Shown: positions 60,118-64,000 of the stretch, piece by piece | How the letters are laid out: every line of letters begins with the position of its first letter | How positions within the stretch are numbered: the stretch's first letter is position 1 | Origin: Sycobia sp. Sy_11 | Taxonomy: Eukaryota > Arthropoda > Insecta > Hymenoptera > Epichrysomallidae | Assembly: GCA_018907035.1 (NCBI GenBank) | Contig: JACCIC010000004.1 | Span: forward strand, 7,276,001-7,340,000 | Direction: 5' to 3' | DNA: 64,000 nucleotides | Program-made: the position numbers and the translations under genes | Notes under the pieces: generated by a model | Told to the model about the DNA's origin: nothing | The model's input: only the letters and a program-made list of their open reading frames with translations | Database searches by the model: none

Positions 60118-60432
60118 TTATATAGAAATACTTGTAAGATTGTTGCATAAAAATTGCAGGCATAAATGACCACAAATATATGTCTTAAAATCCTGATATC
60201 TTTCATAATTATACATAATTTCAGCATTGCCAAAGTATAATATAACGTCTAAGAGTGGCTTTAAATCACCACAACTATCGAAATATAGTACTCTGTTGCC
60301 TCGTTCACGATATTCGACCCAATGAGCTCCAGGACCGCTAACATCACCAAGATTTACAATACCTGATTCATTATAATGCGGACCATTAGTTGGCAGCGCA
60401 TTACGCATAAATACACCTCGAAAAGCTGACAT
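60118..60432 (-). CDS. Polinton adenovirus-like cysteine protease
   Basis: A 104-residue frame from ATG, with FRGVFMRNALP near the start, GPGAHWVEY carrying the catalytic His, VLYFDSCGDL with the acidic member, and TYICGHLCLQFL with the nucleophile Cys. In Polintons this enzyme is thought to process capsid proteins. Upstream in the same frame FDIDLIKYARILK looks like further N-terminal sequence and is preceded by a TGA, so the true start may have been lost. Catalytic residues are intact, in contrast to the neighbouring genes. Whether it is expressed is unknown. Confidence 0.85.
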   Translation of the reverse strand: MSAFRGVFMRNALPTNGPHYNESGIVNLGDVSGPGAHWVEYRERGNRVLYFDSCGDLKPLLDVILYFGNAEIMYNYERYQDFKTYICGHLCLQFLCNNLTSISI

Positions 60433-60582
60433 TTTTAAAATACGAGCGTATTTTATTAAATCAATGTCAAATAATGGTCAATCTGGCAATTCTGCAGAGA
60501 AATTTTTTTTTAATCCTTTGCTTGTATATGGATTTAAGTAGATACATCTCTCATTACTTTTATACGGTTCTAAGTAAAGATC

Positions 60583-60915
60583 TTAACCTTTCTTGTAAGG
60601 CTTTAAATAAAGAGCTTTTCCAAAAGCAATTGCTTTCATTGCTTTGTTATGCCTTCGATTTTCTTCCAATCCTTGTTTTGCTATTTTGGCATCATTAAAA
60701 GCTTTAACTATTCCAGCACCTCTTGTCAATGCTCCTGTTGCAATCCAACCGGCAAATAAAGGTACAAGAAATGGTACAACACCGCCAAGTTTTTGAGGAA
60801 CCGGTAATATCCTTGGAATTGTCACATTGCCTTTACCACCTGCCTTTTTAACAGCCTCACGAGATCCCTTTGATGCAGAACGAACGAATTTTTGAGAACT
60901 CGAATTTGAAATCAT
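60583..60915 (-). CDS. Polinton small basic membrane-segment protein
   Basis: A 110-residue frame: a basic Ser/Lys-rich start (SSSQKFVRSASKGSREAVKK), a Pro-rich stretch (IPRILPVPQKLGG), a hydrophobic segment VVPFLVPLFAGWIATGAL (about residues 46-63), a Lys/Glu helix and a C-terminal LKPYKKG. Proteins of this design follow the protease in many Polintons and have been compared with virion core or minor components; the function is unproven. It starts 17 bases after the neighbouring ORF's stop (60932) in the same direction. The frame is intact. Confidence 0.7.
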   Translation of the reverse strand: MISNSSSQKFVRSASKGSREAVKKAGGKGNVTIPRILPVPQKLGGVVPFLVPLFAGWIATGALTRGAGIVKAFNDAKIAKQGLEENRRHNKAMKAIAFGKALYLKPYKKG

Positions 60916-60931
60916 AGAATATGCAGCAGAA

Positions 60932-61150
60932 TTAATAATTTTTTTTCAATGTTGATTTATTGTTTTTACCATGTAATTTTTGTTTCTTAATTGTGTTTTT
61001 TTTCAATCCCAATCCGAACTTTGCTTTAAGTTTCATTGCATTATAGACTGGTAGTGCAGCAGCCTTTTCAGCTATACTTGCATTCTTTGATTTAAGATGC
61101 AAGCGACCTTTGTCTGCGAGGATTTGATCCGCTGCATGCGTAGTTTGCAT
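60932..61150 (-). CDS. Polinton small basic protein, partial
   Basis: A 72-residue, very lysine-rich frame with AALPVYNAMKLKAKFGLGLK in the middle and a basic tail (KKNTIKKQKLHGKNNKSTLK). It resembles the short basic ORF that sits beside the previous one in Polintons. The nested mariner begins 41 bases upstream of its ATG, so its 5' region is disrupted. Confidence 0.6.
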   Translation of the reverse strand: MQTTHAADQILADKGRLHLKSKNASIAEKAAALPVYNAMKLKAKFGLGLKKNTIKKQKLHGKNNKSTLKKNY

Positions 61151-61191
61151 ATTGTTAACAATATTGGAATATGCTATGTTGTGATCTTTGC

Positions 61192-62398
61192 TCTGGTTGT
61201 CAAATATCTCCCTTCCGCCTTTTTGTCTTATGAATTTCGTGGGTATGTACTAAGCGCTACAGTGCTCGTATCTGGCAATACTATACATCATTTGAAAGTT
61301 CTTCACATAACGTACAAAACGACGCTATGCATGATTAGTTTGGATATTGCGTTCGAAAGTTATAGACGTGTAAACATTGTGCTGTTCTAAAGTTTTCCTT
61401 CGTCAAAGGAAAATCCGCTAGAGAATCGTTCCGTGAGAGTAATGGGGTTTTGGGGGAAGGCACGCTATCACTTCGAACCGCAGACGAATCATTTCGACGA
61501 TTCAGAGCCGGTGAAAACGATACCATGGATAAGCCAGCCGGCGGAAGACCTGTGACGACGAATACCGATCAAATCATTGAATTTATCGAGTTAGACCGGC
61601 ATGTAGCATCTCGTGACATCGCCCAGGAGATGAGAGTTAGTCACCAAACCTATTTAAACCATCTGCAGAAGGCTGGGTACTAAAAAAACTGACGCAAAAA
61701 AACCTTCTGGACCGAATCAACACCTGCGATGTGCTGCTAAAATGGAACGAACTCGACACATTTTTGAAGCGGATGGTGATTGGCGACGAAAAATGGATCA
61801 CATAGGACAATATCAAGCAAAAACGGTCGTGTTTTAAGGTCGGTGGACCAAGCCGGGATTGACGGCCAGGAATGTTTTGCTGTGTGATTGGTGGGATTGG
61901 AAGGGAATCATCCACTATTGAGCTGCTCCCATATGGCCAGACGATTAATTCTACTATCTACTGTGAACAACTGGACCGCTTGAAGCAGGATATCGACCAG
62001 AAGCGTCTACAATTGACCAACAGGCAGAGTGTAGTGTTCCACCAGGACAACGCCAAACCACACACTTCGTGGATGACTCGTCAGGAGCTACGGGAGTTCG
62101 GATGTGACGTTTTATCGCATCCACCATATAGCCCGGACATAGCGCCAAGTGATTACCGCCTCTTCCTGTCCATGTCGAACGTCCTTGGTGTTGTAAAGTT
62201 GGACTCAAAAGAGGCTTGTGAAAGTGTCTGTCCGAGTTCTTCGCAAATAAGAAGAGGGGTTTCTACGAGAGGGGTATTATGGAAATAGATTATCGAACAA
62301 AACGGCACAAATTTGAAGTAAATTGGAACACTGTAACATTTTTTATAAAGTATTGAATGAAGAGCGAAAAAGCGGAAGGGAGATATTTAACAACCTAA
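61192..62398 (+). mobile_element. mariner element nested in the Polinton
   Basis: About 1.2 kb with 30-bp inverted ends: GGTTGTCAAATATCTCCCTT at the left against GGTTGTTAAATATCTCCCTT read from the right, both continuing CCGC(C)TTTTT. At the right the element ends CCTAA and is followed by TA (62399-62400). At the left the preceding dinucleotide is GC rather than TA, and the first bases are TCT where the right end has TTA, so the left junction is altered. Confidence 0.88.
61440..62290 (+). pseudogene. mariner DD34D transposase, broken
   Basis: Recognisable pieces in order: GEGTLSLRTADESFRRFRAG, GGRPVTTNTDQI, IELDRHVASRDIAQEMRVSH, then a stop at 61681 next to a deletion (the segment between KKL and TQKNLL is missing). 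Next come VIGDEKWIT with the first catalytic Asp followed by a TAG, then another frame with ELLPYGQTINSTIYCEQLDR, VVFHQDNAKPHTS with the second Asp, and HPPYSPDIAPSDYRLF with the third. A frameshift near 62200 scrambles the C-terminus. It is non-functional. Confidence 0.92.
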
Positions 62399-62399
62399 T

Positions 62400-62561
62400 A
62401 TATTCGACGACAATTTCGACGAACAAGAGCTTCTAAGAACAAAGTATCCAGATGTTTACCTCGTTGAAAAAGTTCTTAAACGTCGAGAAGATAAAGTTTT
62501 CGTTAAATGGCTTGGATTTGATAGCTCTCATAATAGTTGCACAAATAAAGAGGGCTTATAA
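62400..62561 (+). pseudogene. Polinton integrase, C-terminal chromodomain remnant
   Basis: A plus-strand frame immediately after the mariner's TA: DNFDEQELLRTKYPDVYLVE, then KVLKRREDKVFVKWLGFDSS and a stop at 62559-62561. The YPDVYLVEKVL...VFVKWLGFD pattern is the chromodomain at the C-terminus of Polinton retroviral-like integrases, thought to guide insertion to chromatin marks. A Trp usual after HNS is Cys here. The catalytic DDE core is absent: on the far side of the mariner the sequence is the 5' region of a minus-strand ORF, not integrase. Confidence 0.75.
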
Positions 62562-62564
62562 CTT

Positions 62565-63030
62565 AAGTAATAAGAGATTATAAAATGATTATACTTTTAA
62601 TATGTAAATTAATTTTGCATAATTTTATTAATGAGGATTAATAGATAAGTACATGTCTGTTTAAATAAATTGTTGTTTAATTATTTTATTTTACACACAC
62701 ATTTCACATATTACGCTGTTTTAAATTCAAAATTATATTCACCCAAAGATTTTATAAATAATTTAAGTTTATGTGCATACTCGCACATATTGTTGAAGAA
62801 TCTTTCATCTTTCATTAAAGTTTTTGAAATTCGGTTAGGTAAAAAAGATTGAAATTCACAATCAAGCTGGACCACTGTTTTCTACCCAAATTTCGTATTA
62901 ACTTTCTTGATTTTTGTAATTATATAATTTTTATTTCTTTCTAATTCCTCCTACGATATGGTTCAATGTTGTCAAATCCATCTGAAAAATTAACAAAAAT
63001 ATTTTAAAAATATTTTTATATAATTATTTT
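62565..63030. other. Polinton-internal AT-rich spacer
   Basis: No recognisable ORF lies between the integrase remnant and the next minus-strand frame. Confidence 0.4.
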
Positions 63031-63033
63031 TTA

Positions 63034-63183
63034 CTATTTACAATTAAAAAAAACACACGATGAATTCTCTAGTTGTACGCCGTCTACATTAAAATTTGAT
63101 ATGAAATCAGCAGCCGTCAATTGTGCTACCAATTGAGTAGACGACTCAGCACCAGGGAACGTCATTTCAGGACTCTGATCCAT
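63034..63183 (-). CDS. small ORF in the Polinton
   Basis: A 49-codon frame from ATG: MDQSPEMTFPGAESSTQLVA, then AADFISNFNVDGVQL and a stop. Acidic, with no recognised family. Its position between the integrase and PolB remnants suggests a Polinton accessory ORF or the start of a lost one. Confidence 0.3.
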   Translation of the reverse strand: MDQSPEMTFPGAESSTQLVAQLTAADFISNFNVDGVQLENSSCVFFNCK

Positions 63184-63335
63184 TTTCTATGATTATCGTT
63201 GAACAGTTTCTTTTAGGAAAAATATACGTGTTAGTTTTTTTTTCAGAGGTACTGCTTCGAACGCCTGCTTATGGACAAATGCAGTCAAGCACTAGACACT
63301 GAATGACTGAGTTCGCTACACTCTCGCTTTTTCGG

Positions 63336-63644
63336 TTATTTTACTCCTTCCATAAGGTCTATGTCCCCTTCATTTTCCATCTCCATTTTGAACGTGCTCC
63401 GACATCGTTTGCGCAAACTCTGTCGCTCGCCACTCACTATTCCGACTTGCTCAGGTGACCTTTGTAAAATTTTGTCTTCCATGCAAGTTCTAATTTGTTC
63501 AGTTGAGCAATGTACTAAGCTACTACTACCCACGCCTTCTTCCACTATTCTGGTTGCAACTTTTTCAGTAGATAATTGAAGTATTTGTGCATTTTCAGTG
63601 TCATGTATGATTCTTTTAGCGACTTGTCCATTTAATACACGTTC
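63336..63644 (-). CDS. ORF in frame with and downstream of PolB
   Basis: After the TAG that ends the PolB-like sequence (63645-63647) the same frame stays open to 63336: ERVLNGQVAKRIIHDTENAQ, then VEEGVGSSSLVHCSTEQI and a basic RQSLRKRCRSTF stretch, ending IDLMEGVK. No ATG opens it. It may be a separate small Polinton ORF that lost its start, or a C-terminal extension of PolB separated by the TAG. No family recognised. Confidence 0.3.
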   Translation of the reverse strand, partial: ERVLNGQVAKRIIHDTENAQILQLSTEKVATRIVEEGVGSSSLVHCSTEQIRTCMEDKILQRSPEQVGIVSGERQSLRKRCRSTFKMEMENEGDIDLMEGVK

Positions 63645-64000
63645 CTATTCAGGAATACTATAATGTTTCCAAGGAAGAATGTCTGCTGAGTTTGTTTCTA
63701 TAAAACGCTTATCGTCAAAAAAATTCAATTCTATTTTATTTTGTTTTTCCTTTCGTAGAATATGAAGTTTCTATATATGATGGTTTTTCCTTCCAAGTAT
63801 TGTGTGTAATCTTTAAAACTTATTGTATTTTTCACTACTGCACTTTTAACACCTTTGGCTTTCTTGATTTGACTTTCACCTTGAATTTTCATACTATACA
63901 TTTTACTTCGCAATCCAACAAATTCAGTTAAGATTCTACCATTACACTCATCTTTCATTAACCCGACAATTTTCTTATTTTTCTGAGATATTTGATAAGG
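63645..64000 (-). pseudogene. Polinton protein-primed DNA polymerase B, C-terminal part
   Basis: Runs in from the right edge on the minus strand. Visible motifs: [48 protein letters not shown], then after a frameshift near 63750 [16 protein letters not shown] and ILPWKHYSIPE, followed by TAG. The [17 protein letters not shown] and KKAKGVK segments mark the thumb-end region of the family B polymerases of Polintons, which replicate the element from a protein primer. The catalytic palm is outside the window. The frameshift makes this copy defective. Confidence 0.85.

Larger units (their letters stand above)
59607..64000 (-). mobile_element. Polinton/Maverick fragment, decayed, with nested mariner
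   Basis: Four kilobases containing, from right to left, a PolB C-terminus, small ORFs, an integrase chromodomain (plus strand), a nested mariner (61192-62398), two small basic ORFs, an adenovirus-like protease and a minor-capsid-like protein. This combination is diagnostic of Polintons, large self-synthesising DNA transposons related to adenoviruses and virophages. The left limit coincides with a mariner end. No Polinton terminal repeat, packaging ATPase or major capsid gene is in the window; the element continues off the right edge. Most genes carry stops or frameshifts. Confidence 0.9.

Noticed and set aside
1..64000. CRISPR arrays, bacterial operons, phage modules
   Set aside because: No spaced direct repeats with unique spacers and no prokaryotic gene organisation; introns and repeat types show a eukaryotic genome.

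Overview
The window looks like a piece of an insect nuclear genome, probably a hymenopteran, though the species is not determined. It is AT-rich, with intron-split genes, GT-AG introns and very many (TA)n, (CA)n and (GA)n arrays. It carries Tc1 and mariner transposons, an R1-type retrotransposon and a Polinton/Maverick fragment. Only a small fraction codes for host protein.

Layout. 0-0.3 kb: possible terminal exon of a gene entering from the left, then mostly AT-rich spacer. 1.7 kb: small TATA-preceded ORF with a signal-peptide-like N-terminus. 3.6-4.2 kb: GC-rich simple-repeat island. 4.76-5.42 kb: long foldback element. 10.81-12.06 kb: complete but inactivated Tc1-type DD34E transposon with TIRs and TA target duplication. 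26.1-26.5 kb (minus): terminal exon of an unrecognised gene, with a GC-rich TATA-bearing island at 28 kb as candidate promoter. 30.5-30.8 kb (minus): first coding exon of a probable LPCAT-type lysophospholipid acyltransferase inside a 3 kb CpG-rich promoter-like region; no later exon was found. 34.8-38.2 kb (plus): five-exon gene resembling CINP (CDK2-interacting protein). 40.9-45.7 kb (plus): seven-exon CDK9-like protein kinase with intact catalytic residues. 46.9-50.7 kb: a nest of repeats, including a foldback element and a ~95 bp retroposed unit with target duplications. 52.8-55.3 kb: 5'-truncated, internally deleted R1-clade retrotransposon, followed by LTR-like sequence and a GC-rich exon-like block. 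58.8-64.0 kb: decayed Polinton fragment (PolB C-terminus, integrase chromodomain, two small basic ORFs, adenovirus-like protease, minor capsid protein) containing one mariner and bounded on the left by another.

How the parts relate. The only well-supported host genes are the CINP-like gene and the CDK9-like kinase, same-strand neighbours about 2.6 kb apart. Both have mobile elements in their introns or in the gap between them. The CDK9-like protein keeps its catalytic and T-loop residues but has lost the PITALRE cyclin-binding signature, so it is likely a diverged paralogue rather than canonical Cdk9. All the mobile elements described are visibly broken, except that the foldback and the short retroposed units have no coding capacity to lose. 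All homology calls come from reading the translation; no search was run.
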